Shown piece by piece: positions 1 through 8,305 of a DNA stretch of 64,000 bases. Under the pieces are notes generated by a model that was not told the origin of the DNA, made no database searches, and worked only from the letters and a program-made list of their open reading frames with translations. The position numbers and the translations under genes were made by a program. Within the stretch, counting starts at the first letter, position 1, and each line of letters starts with the position of its first letter. Origin of the DNA: Bremerella sp. P1 (lineage in GTDB: Bacteria; Planctomycetota; Planctomycetia; Pirellulales; Pirellulaceae); contig NZ_CP118164.1 of the NCBI RefSeq assembly GCF_028748185.1, positions 3,224,001 through 3,288,000 of the forward strand, read 5' to 3'.

Positions 1-518
1 ACGACTTTGCTTCGGACCCGTCGAGGTGACGAACCTCAAAGCTGCCAAACAATGCGGAGTTGCTGGCTTCCGTTCCACACTCTGGCTTCCTGCGTCGCGC
101 GGCTACCGTGCCGCACGTGGCCACAACCGTGTGGCCGTTAGCATTCATCGACAGCTGCTAGCGGTCTTGATAGCAAGTTTTTAGAAGCAAAGTTACTTTT
201 CAGAAACCGGTTCGCTATAGAACCCGACTAATCGCTAGCACTAGACCGCTAGCCATGTTCAGCCATGCGTTTGAGCCGCTGAACTGCCCATAGAAATGGG
301 GAAGAAGATGTTGATGTTAAGAGATACGCTTCGAAACGATGTTTGTCAAAAGAAACCGGATGAAAAAAAAGATCTGATTTCGTTGAGCTTGCTGGCGCCG
401 TCACTACGTAAAACGCTATTGGGTAAATGGTTGTCGGCCAGTTACTATTCGCCGGGATGTTATCTAACGCGAAAGTTAGCGACACCACGAGCACGCCCAG
501 CCAAGTCCAGGGGAACGG
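1..518. other. Non-coding stretch upstream of the anti-sigma-like gene, with an inverted repeat
   Basis: No convincing gene is seen. One plus-strand frame is open from the window edge to about 182 (start missing), but its composition is not protein-like and I do not call it. An 11-bp perfect inverted repeat lies at 157-167 and 243-253 (GCTAGCGGTCT / AGACCGCTAGC), and its arms extend a few more pairs inward (TAGC 171-174 with GCTA near 234). A weak promoter-like pair, TTACTT and TATAGA with a 17-nt spacer, lies inside the loop at about 193-221. Confidence 0.4.
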
Positions 519-2297
519 ATGCGCCTGACATTGCGAACGCTGCTAGCTCACGAACATGGATTGTTGAATGAGCAGCAAGCGGAACTCATCTCTCAGAAGA
601 TCGAACAAAGCCCGTTCGTGGCCCAGTTATTGCGCCACTTGAAAGATCGAACCGCGCGGCGCGAAATTGTCCCGCTCGGGATTGAAGCTCGTGGAACGGT
701 TTGTCTGGAAAAAGTATCGCGGTACCTCGACTACACGTTGCCAGGCGAAGAAGTGGTCAAGCTCGAGAACGAGTGCTTCGCTTCCGATCGCCTTCTGGCG
801 GAAGTGGCATCATGCCACGAGATCATTTCCCAGTGGCTTTCAACGCCAACCCCGACAGAGCCAGCCCTTCGTCAGCGTCTATTTGCGATCATGCCAGGGC
901 CAATCGGGGCAATCTCAGCGGCAAGCGACGAGCTCGCCATCGAGCTTCCAGCATTGGCTTATCAATCCGTGCCACCAAGTTCGCCCCTGGTTGAAAAGAG
1001 TGTTTCCGCAGAGCCGGCACCGGCTAAGTCAGGCTGGCTTGGCGGCGCGTTTCGCTTATTCGCATTGGCTGCCAGTGTTTTAGTCTTGGTAACCTATGTC
1101 ACCATGAATCGTGACAAGGTTGAGTCCATGATTGCCCAGCACTGGCAAGATAAATCGCAAGTTGCTTCAGAGCCCAAGGATATTCCTGAGATTCCGAAGG
1201 ATCAGATCGCACTTGTTTCCGCGGCCGAGTCGATGTCGCCCATCGAGACAACTTCGTCAAAAGAAGCCGTCCCTGCCCTGCTCCCGGAAGTCGCCACCAC
1301 GGCGTTTCATATGCCAATTCCCGTTGATCCGAACGCGGCAGATGCCGTGGCATGGAATGTCGAAGAGGCCAAGGGGGTGTTTCATCAGGAGTCTCAGGGC
1401 GGAGTTTGGCAGTCAGCGGAATTCAAGCCATTCAGCATTGGCCGAATTGTCGTGAGCCCTGGCGGGCACGTTCGGCTGATTCGTGAGGGGCTGCAACTCG
1501 AAGCACACCAACTCTCTGAGTTATCTGTGAGTAAGGATGGTGGGGCTAGACTGCGTTATGGCACCCTCGTCGTCAATCTGGAATCCGGCCAGGAGTTTGT
1601 GTTGTCTGTTGCTGGTCAACAGGTAAAGATCACCAGTTCACTCGATCCTGTTCAACTGGCGTTATCCACCAGAGCGGTTGTTTCTCGCGGACTCGACTTC
1701 GCCGACAACACAAGCAATCAGGAAGTTCACTTCGAAGGAATCTCGGGAGAAGCCGAATTGACCATACCCGGTTGTCGTGGTCCCATTCCGCTGAAGCACG
1801 GGCAAATGATCATTGCCCATATGAATCATGGAGTTCGAGGTGGCGAAAAGAGCGTTCTCAATGAAATGCAGCATGCCGCTTCGGTTTCGACACTCGCCGA
1901 GGCCATTTCCAGCTCAACTGAACCAATTCGCGATCTGAAAGACATGCTGTCTTCCGAAATCCCAGGAAAGCGTCTCGATGCGGCGATGACCCTCGCCCAA
2001 TTGGGGAATGCCGAGGCCTGGAACGGCGCCTGGGCCCAGATTGCAGATCAGCATACGCTTGAGCGGCACTTGTTGGATGTTCAGGCATTGCTGGCACAGG
2101 ATTCCATCTTGGCGGGAGATGTGAAGCGTCTCTTTTCGCAGCAGAACCTCGAGCATGGCCCCCTGGTTTATCGACTAATCTGTGGTTTCTCAGATGATCA
2201 GCTAACCGACGAAACTCGCCAGCAATTGGAAACTTTGCTCCGGCATCCCGAGCCGATCGTGCAGACCTGGACCCGTTTTCAGCTCTTAAAGCGGTAA
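519..2297 (+). CDS. Anti-sigma-like / FecR-like single-pass membrane protein
   Basis: 592 residues. Residues ~60-115 resemble the anti-sigma-type N-terminal segment common in planctomycetes (a YLDYTLPGEE motif, then a conserved ECFASD region and a helix ending in EIISQWL). One transmembrane helix lies at ~175-197. Residues ~300-420 form a β-rich segment resembling FecR/LamG-like sensor domains. The C-terminus (~470-592) is helical and HEAT-like. By family analogy the N-terminus would bind an extracytoplasmic-function sigma factor in the cytoplasm and the C-terminal part would sense outside, but no sigma gene lies in the window, so this is inference. ATG at 519 is preceded by a GGGG-A ribosome-binding stretch. 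No catalytic motif is visible. Confidence 0.75.
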   Translation: MRLTLRTLLAHEHGLLNEQQAELISQKIEQSPFVAQLLRHLKDRTARREIVPLGIEARGTVCLEKVSRYLDYTLPGEEVVKLENECFASDRLLAEVASCHEIISQWLSTPTPTEPALRQRLFAIMPGPIGAISAASDELAIELPALAYQSVPPSSPLVEKSVSAEPAPAKSGWLGGAFRLFALAASVLVLVTYVTMNRDKVESMIAQHWQDKSQVASEPKDIPEIPKDQIALVSAAESMSPIETTSSKEAVPALLPEVATTAFHMPIPVDPNAADAVAWNVEEAKGVFHQESQGGVWQSAEFKPFSIGRIVVSPGGHVRLIREGLQLEAHQLSELSVSKDGGARLRYGTLVVNLESGQEFVLSVAGQQVKITSSLDPVQLALSTRAVVSRGLDFADNTSNQEVHFEGISGEAELTIPGCRGPIPLKHGQMIIAHMNHGVRGGEKSVLNEMQHAASVSTLAEAISSSTEPIRDLKDMLSSEIPGKRLDAAMTLAQLGNAEAWNGAWAQIADQHTLERHLLDVQALLAQDSILAGDVKRLFSQQNLEHGPLVYRLICGFSDDQLTDETRQQLETLLRHPEPIVQTWTRFQLLKR

Positions 2298-2724
2298 ATA
2301 CGGTCGCATCAGGGGAAAAGTCACCGGGCAAATGGCCATTTTCTTGCTACTGCCGCTGGCGGTTTGCTCCCTCGCTCAGCCATATCCCAGGAAGCGACAA
2401 GCCACCGTTGTCCTAATATTAGCGGCGAACTGTCTTTAATTGAGTCGTTCTATCGCCTTCTCGGGGGGACCGATCGTGACGAACGGATGGTCGGAGAATG
2501 CCATTTAGCACTACTCGTCTTATGAAAAACGTCTAAAAATTGGTCGGAAACGGGTGGTGGCTCCATTTGTCAGCCTGATCGCTTGCTTGTAAACTGGGAG
2601 GTTTCCGCTATAGCATCCATGATGAAACGGGGACTACCTCTCCGTAGTCGCGTCTGGTTAGCTAATCGATGTGTCGAGCTTTTAGCCCCACTGAGCCGGA
2701 TCGTCCCGTCAGGAGATTTCATAC
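2298..2724. other. 427-nt gene-free stretch ahead of hpf, probable 5' leader
   Basis: No gene is supported. The stretch holds a possible sigma-70 promoter and a 6-bp hairpin (GACTAC 2632-2637 with GTAGTC 2644-2649, loop CTCTCC) in the presumed hpf leader. Nothing else recognisable was found. Confidence 0.4.
2587..2614 (+). promoter_or_regulatory. Possible sigma-70 promoter of the hpf-ptsN-ptsH-ptsI cluster
   Basis: TTGTAA at 2587-2592 and TATAGC at 2609-2614 are separated by 16 nt. This is a moderate match to the -35/-10 consensus in the gene-free region ahead of hpf. It would give a leader of about 100 nt containing the 2632-2649 hairpin. Not tested. Confidence 0.3.
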
Positions 2725-3066
2725 GTGCAAGTCAACATTTCAACACGCCACGGTCAATTGAGTCCTGCCTCACAAGAAACGATCACTGAGAAAGTTTCTA
2801 AGCTGAATCGATTGTTCGAGCGAATCACTGCGGTGGAAGTGACGATCGACCTGGAGCATACCGAAAAGCCTGAGGTTGAATTGCGTGTCACGGCCGAGAA
2901 GACGGAAGACTTTGTGGCAACGGACAAAGCGGAAAGTCTCTTGGCAGCTTTGGATAGCACCATCCACAAGATGGAACAGCAACTCCGCAAGCACAAAGAA
3001 AAGCTGAAGGCGCACCGTGGTAAGGGACAGCCCGCCACCGATGCAGAAACGAACTTCGAGGGATAG
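2725..3066 (+). CDS. hpf: Ribosome hibernation-promoting factor (short HPF/RaiA type)
   Basis: 113 residues covering the S30AE fold of the short HPF/YfiA family: an N-terminal V-N-I-S-T-R-H strand, a helix with KVSKLNRLFERI, a strand V-T-I-D-L-E, and a C-terminal amphipathic helix with KMEQQLRKHKEKLK. The family binds the 30S decoding centre in slow growth and either dimerises or silences ribosomes. The C-terminal dimerisation domain of long HPF is absent. The start is GTG 2725 after AGGAG. It is the first gene of a cluster with ptsN, ptsH and ptsI, an arrangement that recalls the rpoN-hpf-ptsN-npr locus of proteobacteria, but rpoN is not here. Confidence 0.93.
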   Translation: MQVNISTRHGQLSPASQETITEKVSKLNRLFERITAVEVTIDLEHTEKPEVELRVTAEKTEDFVATDKAESLLAALDSTIHKMEQQLRKHKEKLKAHRGKGQPATDAETNFEG

Positions 3067-3165
3067 AACAGCGACCATACTGGCGAAACTACGCTGGACA
3101 TCTGGCACCGAGTCTTTGCAGCGACTTGTTACCGGCCCGGTCCACCATGAAAAGGAACCTAGCTA

Positions 3166-3642
3166 ATGAAGTTTGCCGATTTTATCAGCGTGAAGGCAAT
3201 CAAGCCGGAATTGGAGTCGAAGGACAAAGAGGCCGTTATTCGTGAACTAGCGGCAAGTCTCGTGGCGTCTGGCGACATCATGGAAGACAGCGCCGAGAGT
3301 ATCATCAAGGCCATCTTGAAGCGTGAAGAACTCGGCAGCACCGGCATCGGCCGTGGTATCGCTGTCCCTCATACGAAGCATCCCAGCGTTGAGAAGTTGG
3401 TTGGGACGGTTGGCGTCAGCACCGAAGGCGTTGATTTCAACAGCCTTGATGGCGAATCGGTACATTTGTTTTTCCTGCTGGTTTCTCCTCCGGATCGTCC
3501 TGGCGATCACCTCCGAGCTCTGGAAAACATTTCGCGTCAGCTACGCGACGATATGTTCTGTAAGTTTTTGAAGCAGTCGAAGTCTGTTGAAGACATCAAG
3601 ACGCTGCTGGACGAAGCGGATAACAACCAGTTCGGCAGCTAA
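3166..3642 (+). CDS. ptsN: PTS EIIA protein, nitrogen/fructose type (PtsN-like)
   Basis: 158 residues, a full-length PTS EIIA-2 domain and nothing else. The phospho-acceptor is His69 in the motif GIAVPHTKH, matching His73 of E. coli PtsN. It would receive phosphate from HPr and act as a regulator, since no EIIB or EIIC domain is encoded nearby. AAGGA precedes ATG 3166. It sits 99 nt after hpf and 99 nt before ptsH on the same strand, so co-transcription is likely. In proteobacteria this protein links nitrogen and potassium state to metabolism; the target in planctomycetes cannot be read from the sequence. Confidence 0.93.
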   Translation: MKFADFISVKAIKPELESKDKEAVIRELAASLVASGDIMEDSAESIIKAILKREELGSTGIGRGIAVPHTKHPSVEKLVGTVGVSTEGVDFNSLDGESVHLFFLLVSPPDRPGDHLRALENISRQLRDDMFCKFLKQSKSVEDIKTLLDEADNNQFGS

Positions 3643-3741
3643 GAGTCGCATCAAAACCTTGGCGGAGATGTCGATTCGGCTCGAAACGGGGTTATCGGGC
3701 CGAATTTAAAGCGACATCCCATCACACGGGGCAACGTTCGG

Positions 3742-4038
3742 ATGGGCGATGAATCCATCATTCGAAAAGTAGTCGTGCCGAATCGGCAAGGGCTTCATGC
3801 GCGTCCAGCGAACATGTTCGTCAAGGTCGCGCTGCAGTATCAGTCTCAGGTCGAGATTACGCGTGATGGCCTAAAAGTAAGCGGTAAGAGCATCCTCGAT
3901 GTGATGACTTTAGCTGCTGAGCAGGGGACGGAGCTAACGATTATCGTGACCGGACCTGACGCGGAAACTGCGGCGGATGCCCTGGTAGATGTTGTGAAAC
4001 GCTTCATCGAAGAGGATGATGAAGAGAACGAATCGTGA
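3742..4038 (+). CDS. ptsH: Phosphocarrier protein HPr
   Basis: 98 residues. The active-site motif RQGLHARPA carries the phosphorylatable His19. Ser50 in SGKSILDVMTLA is 31 residues further on, the same spacing as His15/Ser46 of Bacillus HPr, so a regulatory serine site is present in sequence. Whether an HPr kinase exists in this genome is not visible here. The C-terminal tail is very acidic (EEDDEENES). It lies 52 nt before ptsI. It shuttles phosphate from Enzyme I to the EIIA encoded upstream. Confidence 0.95.
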   Translation: MGDESIIRKVVVPNRQGLHARPANMFVKVALQYQSQVEITRDGLKVSGKSILDVMTLAAEQGTELTIIVTGPDAETAADALVDVVKRFIEEDDEENES

Positions 4039-4090
4039 ATCGGTGCGTCGTTTCCGGCGTTCTCACACTAGTTAAAGCGAGTCTATCTTA

Positions 4091-5827
4091 ATGCGAGTTT
4101 TCCAAGGGATTGCCGTCTCCCCCGGCGTGGCCATCGCCAAGGCCATGGTGGTCGACGATCAGCAACCGAGGGTTACTCGCCGCTTTATCTCACGGGCCAA
4201 TGTCGACGCGGAACTCAAGCGTCTGGCCAATGCGATGGATCTGGTTGCCGAGCAAATTCAGACCAGCCAAGACGAAGTTGCTACAGAACTGGGAGACCAG
4301 TACGGTGCGATCTTCTCGGCCCACTTGCAAATGGTTCGTGACGAGAAGTTAAACGAGTCACTAGTCGACTCGATTCGGTATCGTCATTACACAGCCGAAT
4401 ACGCTGTCTCGCAGTCCTTCGCGCGCTATGTCCAGTTCTTCGAACGCGTTCCGAATCCATTCTTGCGTGAGCGTGCAGGGGATTTCCGCGATATTGAACA
4501 GCGTTTGCTCAACGTACTGTTCGGAGCGGACGCCAAACGCAAGCTGGCTGCCAAGCAGCCTTCGATCGTGATCGCTCACGATCTGACGCCTAGCGAAATG
4601 GCCAACCTCGACCGGGTTAACATTCGCGGCATTGTCACCGAGGTGGGCGGCCCAGGCAGCCACTCGGCAATCGTCGCCGAGGCCTTGGAATTGCCGGCGG
4701 TGGTCGGGGTCGGAGCCCATCTTCGTGAGATCCAAACCGATACGACACTGATCATCGACGGGCATCAAGGACGAGTGATCGTCCAGCCTGACGAGGAGAC
4801 GATCGCGCGGTACGAACAGGAAGTCGAACAGCAGCGTCAAACCAAGATCAAGCTTCGCGGTTTACGTGATCTTCCGGCGGTGACGACCGATGGCGAGACG
4901 ATCACGTTGATGGCCAACATCGAGTTTCCGCACGAGGCCGACGCATGTATCGAGCGTGGTGCCAGCGGCGTCGGGTTGTACCGTACCGAGTTTCTTTACC
5001 TTGGGCAGGATAGCGAGCCAACCGAGGAAGACCACTACCAGGTTTATTCCAAAGTGATTCGCGATATGCAGGGTAGCCCGATTGTTATTCGCACTTTGGA
5101 TTTAGGTGCCGACAAGATCTTTGGCGATGATCACCCGCCTGAGCAGAATCCATTTTTGGGACTGCGGAGTATTCGGCTATCGCTACGCAATACAGATCAA
5201 TTCCGCCGCCAGCTAAGAGCCATCCTGCGGGCCAGCGTGCTGGGCGACGTATCGGTGATGTTCCCGTTGGTGAGCACGCTGCACGAGTTGCGGCAGGCCA
5301 AAATGCTGCTTTCCGACTTGATGGAAGATCTCGAAGAACAGTCGATTGCCTTCAATCGAGACCTCAAAGTCGGCATTATGGTTGAGGTCCCATCGAGCGT
5401 CGTCATGTTGGACAGATTCGCTCAGGAAATCGATTTCATTAGTATTGGAACCAATGATTTGGTCCAGTATACATTAGCGGTGGACCGCAATAACCCAGAC
5501 GTGGCGGCCCTTTACAATAGCTGCGATCCGGCCGTTTTGAGACTCATCCAAATGGCGGTCGATTCGGCTAAAAAGGGAAATATCGAAGTCACTCTGTGCG
5601 GCCAAATGGGGGGGAATCCCGTTTACACCATGTTGCTAATTGGCATGGGTTTGCGTAGTTTGAGTGTTACGCCGAGCGCGATTCCGGAAATCAAACAAAT
5701 ATGCCGCACCGTCTCCGCTCAGAAATGTCGAGAGTTGGCGACTCGCGTGCGAGACATGGACAACGCGTGGGAAATTAAACGATTGCTACGAGAGCACTTA
5801 CGGCAATTGTTTCCCGACGATGCCTAA
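4091..5827 (+). CDS. ptsI: Phosphoenolpyruvate-protein phosphotransferase (PTS Enzyme I)
   Basis: 578 residues, the family's normal length. Order: N-terminal HPr-binding helices (~1-145), phosphohistidine swivelling domain with His191 in GGPGSHSAI, then the PEP-binding barrel with GVGLYRTEFLYL, GIMVEVPSS, FISIGTNDLVQY and the catalytic Cys motif VTLCGQMGG. It autophosphorylates from PEP and passes phosphate to HPr. The active-site loop reads GG-P-G-S-H rather than the usual GG-R-T-S-H; the histidine is kept. It is the last gene of the hpf-ptsN-ptsH cluster. The absence of sugar EIIB/EIIC genes suggests a regulatory phosphorelay. Confidence 0.96.
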   Translation: MRVFQGIAVSPGVAIAKAMVVDDQQPRVTRRFISRANVDAELKRLANAMDLVAEQIQTSQDEVATELGDQYGAIFSAHLQMVRDEKLNESLVDSIRYRHYTAEYAVSQSFARYVQFFERVPNPFLRERAGDFRDIEQRLLNVLFGADAKRKLAAKQPSIVIAHDLTPSEMANLDRVNIRGIVTEVGGPGSHSAIVAEALELPAVVGVGAHLREIQTDTTLIIDGHQGRVIVQPDEETIARYEQEVEQQRQTKIKLRGLRDLPAVTTDGETITLMANIEFPHEADACIERGASGVGLYRTEFLYLGQDSEPTEEDHYQVYSKVIRDMQGSPIVIRTLDLGADKIFGDDHPPEQNPFLGLRSIRLSLRNTDQFRRQLRAILRASVLGDVSVMFPLVSTLHELRQAKMLLSDLMEDLEEQSIAFNRDLKVGIMVEVPSSVVMLDRFAQEIDFISIGTNDLVQYTLAVDRNNPDVAALYNSCDPAVLRLIQMAVDSAKKGNIEVTLCGQMGGNPVYTMLLIGMGLRSLSVTPSAIPEIKQICRTVSAQKCRELATRVRDMDNAWEIKRLLREHLRQLFPDDA

Positions 5828-5833
5828 GGCGGT

Positions 5834-5859
5834 CGGGCGGATGAACATCCGACGGCCCG
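5834..5859 (+). terminator. Stem-loop just after ptsI
   Basis: CGGGC 5834-5838 pairs with GCCCG 5855-5859, and GGA(TG) 5839-5843 with (CA)TCC 5846-5850, with a 4-nt bulge. It begins 7 nt after the stop codon. There is no T tract, so it may be a weak terminator or an mRNA 3' end-protecting hairpin. Confidence 0.4.
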
Positions 5860-6457
5860 AACAAGTAGGCTCTGTTAAGCAGGGCCGGATAGACAAATCA
5901 CAGAAGAATAATTTTCCGGTGAATCGTAATTCGCCGGATCCCTTGACACAGGTCCAAGGCAAGAACGCTTTTATCGAAACCAGGGCAACCGCACCCGATG
6001 CAGGGACTTTTAAAAAGCCTGCCGCGGGAACGAGCCGATTCCAAGCGACCAGCGACAGTCAATTGACCCAAGCCAAGATGCTGCAAGTCAGTGAGAAGAG
6101 GACACGCCGAAAATCACCGCTAACCGCCTGAGCAAACCATCGCCACCACAGGGCGAGAAATAACAACAGCTCCCCAGCGAAGATGCGGAATGTAGATTGT
6201 GCGAGATCCCTTTTCCTGAGGTCAATTTGCGACAAATCGCCGTTTTTGAATCGTTGCCTCAACAAGGAATACACTGTTGGACAACCCGACAAGCCGCGTG
6301 AAAACACTCCAGGTTGCTCTTAAGCCACCGCAGTAGAAGATCCGGACCGGGCTCGACGTACGTCGCAAGATACCGTCGAGATAACCTCAGTCGACACCAG
6401 CCATTTCGAGAAAAAGCTTTCGCGGTCATGGACCCCATGCACCAAAGCGAGCTTTTC
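5860..6457. other. Long gene-free leader region before the RNase E/G gene
   Basis: About 600 nt with no supportable coding sequence. Short open frames on both strands have no recognisable product. TTGACA occurs at 5943-5948 but has no convincing -10 partner. By analogy with E. coli rne, whose 5' untranslated region mediates autoregulation by the enzyme, this region could be a long regulatory leader; that is inference only. Confidence 0.4.
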
Positions 6458-8155
6458 ATGAAAAAAGAGATGCTGATCAACGTATCGCAGCCGGAAGAAT
6501 GCCGGATTGCGATCGTGGAAGATGGAATTCTGGAAGAGTTCTATCTGGAACGGACCAGCCAGGAAAACTTTGTCGGCAACATCTACAAGGGTGTCGTCGT
6601 CAATCTCGAGCCAAGCATCCAAGCAGCCTTTGTCGACTTTGGTGTCGGCAAGAATGGCTTCCTCCACATCAGCGACGTCGAGCCACAATACTTCCGCCAA
6701 GGCGGTTACGATCCGGCTGCTCAGTACGATCGCCCCGAAGACCTGGCCGCATCGCGGTTTGGCAGTGACTTCGGTGACGACGACGATAACGACGACAGTG
6801 ATGATGACAGTCCATCCAGCGGTGGCGGAACCAAGACGCAACAGCGGCGTGGTCGTCGGCAACGTCCAGGTGCCCGACCTCGCGTGAAACCGCCAATCCA
6901 AGAGATCTTCAAGCGAGGCGACGAAGTTCTCGTGCAGGTTATCAAGGAAGGCATCGGCAACAAGGGACCAACCTTGTCGACCTATATCAGCATTCCAGGA
7001 CGCTACCTGGTGCTGATGCCGGCTCTCGGTCGCGTCGGTGTTTCTCGCAAGATCGAAGACGACCAAGTGCGGCGTCGCTTGCGTGGCACGCTCTTGGACC
7101 TTGATCCGCCGAAGGGTCTGGGCTTCATTGTTCGCACCGCCGGACAAGATCGAACCAAGAAAGACCTGTCGCGCGACATGGCGTATCTGCTTCGACTGTG
7201 GCGATTGATCGTCCGCCGCATCCGCAAGTCGACGGGACCTTGCGAGATTTACGAAGAAAGCGACATGATCATTCGCACCATTCGTGACATCTTCGCCGCT
7301 GATGTTGATGCGATCTACATTGATCGAAAAGAGCAATACGAGGCCGCCAAAGAGTTCCTGCAACTCGTGATGCCGCGGTTCGTCGATCGTTTGCAGCGAC
7401 ACGACACGAAAGAAGCCCTCTTCCGCAAATACAACCTGGACGAGGAAATCGCGAAAATCCACCAGCGCGAAGTTCCCCTGTCGCGCGGTGGTTCGATTGT
7501 GATCGATCAGACCGAAGCACTCGTGGCGATCGACGTGAACAGTGGTAACTTCCGCTACGATGGCAGTTCGGAAGAAGCTGCCTACCAGTTGAACCTGCTG
7601 GCCGCCAAGGAAATCGCTCGCCAACTTCGTCTTCGCGACTTGGGCGGTGTGATCGTCAATGACTTCATTGATATGCGACGTGAAAAACATCGCGCAAACG
7701 TTGAACGTGCCCTGAAGGATGCCGTGAAACGCGACCGTGCCCGAACAAAGATCTTGCGGACGAGCCCGTTTGGCTTGATTGAAATGACGCGTCAGCGTGT
7801 CCGGCCAAGCCTCAAGCGAAGCATCTTCCGCGATTGCCCTTGCTGCAGCGGTCGTGGCGTCGTGAAGTCGTCCGAAAGTATGGCGATTGAAGTGACGCGT
7901 GTCCTCATTGCTGCCGCCCAGCAGCCCAAGGCAAGCCAGATCAACTGCCGCGTCAACGAAGAAGTGGCTGCCTACCTGAACAATAAGAAACGCCGCGAGA
8001 TTGCGGTCATCGAAGACGATAACCGCGTGGTCGTTCACATCATTGGCAGCGAGTCGGTCTTCCCAGAGCACGTCGAGGTCGAATGTAAAGACGCGGAAGG
8101 CCGCCGGATTTACATGACCGACCCACACGATGCTTCCCGCAACGGGCGTCGGTAA
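6458..8155 (+). CDS. rng: Ribonuclease E/G family endoribonuclease
   Basis: 565 residues from ATG 6458, chosen because MKKEMLINVSQ aligns with the usual RNase E/G N-terminus; in-frame starts further upstream would add unrelated residues. Order: S1 RNA-binding domain, interrupted at ~100-145 by an acidic then basic low-complexity insert; RNase H-like/5'-sensor regions; DNase I-like catalytic domain with Asp in LVAIDVNSG and in VIVNDFIDM (Mg2+ ligands in the family); and a zinc-link motif CPCCSGRG near the C-terminus. It lacks the long C-terminal degradosome scaffold of E. coli RNase E. It processes rRNA and mRNA. rplU follows after 224 nt, a common rng-rplU linkage, but rpmA is missing here. 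Confidence 0.95.
   Translation: MKKEMLINVSQPEECRIAIVEDGILEEFYLERTSQENFVGNIYKGVVVNLEPSIQAAFVDFGVGKNGFLHISDVEPQYFRQGGYDPAAQYDRPEDLAASRFGSDFGDDDDNDDSDDDSPSSGGGTKTQQRRGRRQRPGARPRVKPPIQEIFKRGDEVLVQVIKEGIGNKGPTLSTYISIPGRYLVLMPALGRVGVSRKIEDDQVRRRLRGTLLDLDPPKGLGFIVRTAGQDRTKKDLSRDMAYLLRLWRLIVRRIRKSTGPCEIYEESDMIIRTIRDIFAADVDAIYIDRKEQYEAAKEFLQLVMPRFVDRLQRHDTKEALFRKYNLDEEIAKIHQREVPLSRGGSIVIDQTEALVAIDVNSGNFRYDGSSEEAAYQLNLLAAKEIARQLRLRDLGGVIVNDFIDMRREKHRANVERALKDAVKRDRARTKILRTSPFGLIEMTRQRVRPSLKRSIFRDCPCCSGRGVVKSSESMAIEVTRVLIAAAQQPKASQINCRVNEEVAAYLNNKKRREIAVIEDDNRVVVHIIGSESVFPEHVEVECKDAEGRRIYMTDPHDASRNGRR
6775..6811 (+). repeat. Low-complexity GAC/GAT run encoding an acidic stretch
   Basis: A run of GAY codons inside the RNase E/G gene encodes about ten Asp residues with occasional Asn and Ser. 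It is part of an insertion in the S1 domain and is followed by an Arg-rich, RNA-binding-like segment. Confidence 0.8.
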
Positions 8156-8178
8156 GTCTCGTAATTGCAATAGTTTAA

Positions 8179-8207
8179 GGGCGAGGCGTCGTTCGCGTGC
8201 CTCGCTC
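8179..8207 (+). terminator. Hairpin after the RNase E/G gene
   Basis: GGGCGAGGC 8179-8187 pairs with GCCTCGCTC 8199-8207 (9 bp, one G-U), loop of 11 nt. It is followed by only a few T residues, so it is probably a weak terminator or attenuator between rng and rplU, which has its own promoter. Confidence 0.45.
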
Positions 8208-8276
8208 TGATCTCACCGGGTACTAGCACGCTCGACGAGTCGCCAGGCCAATTCCAAGAAAACGGCCTCCGCGCCC

Positions 8277-8305
8277 TCGACAGTTCGCAGTTTGCCCGGT
8301 AAATT
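8277..8305 (+). promoter_or_regulatory. Predicted sigma-70 promoter of rplU
   Basis: TCGACA 8277-8282 and TAAATT 8300-8305 with a 17-nt spacer. Its position relative to the downstream leader matches exactly the TTGCCA/TAGAAT promoter at 16545-16574. Confidence 0.55.

Noticed and set aside
1-182. Possible 3' end of an upstream gene at the window edge
   Set aside because: One frame is open to 182 but its composition is not protein-like and no domain is seen; cannot be decided without the preceding sequence.
3103-3120. TGGCAC ... TTTGCA, sigma-54-like site ahead of ptsN
   Set aside because: The GG-to-GC spacing is two bases too long for a functional -24/-12 promoter, so it is probably chance.
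6320-8170. 616-codon open frame on the minus strand opposite the RNase E/G gene
   Set aside because: Mirror frame of a high-GC coding gene; no ribosome-binding site, no recognisable domain, and its amino-acid pattern follows the antisense of the RNase codons.
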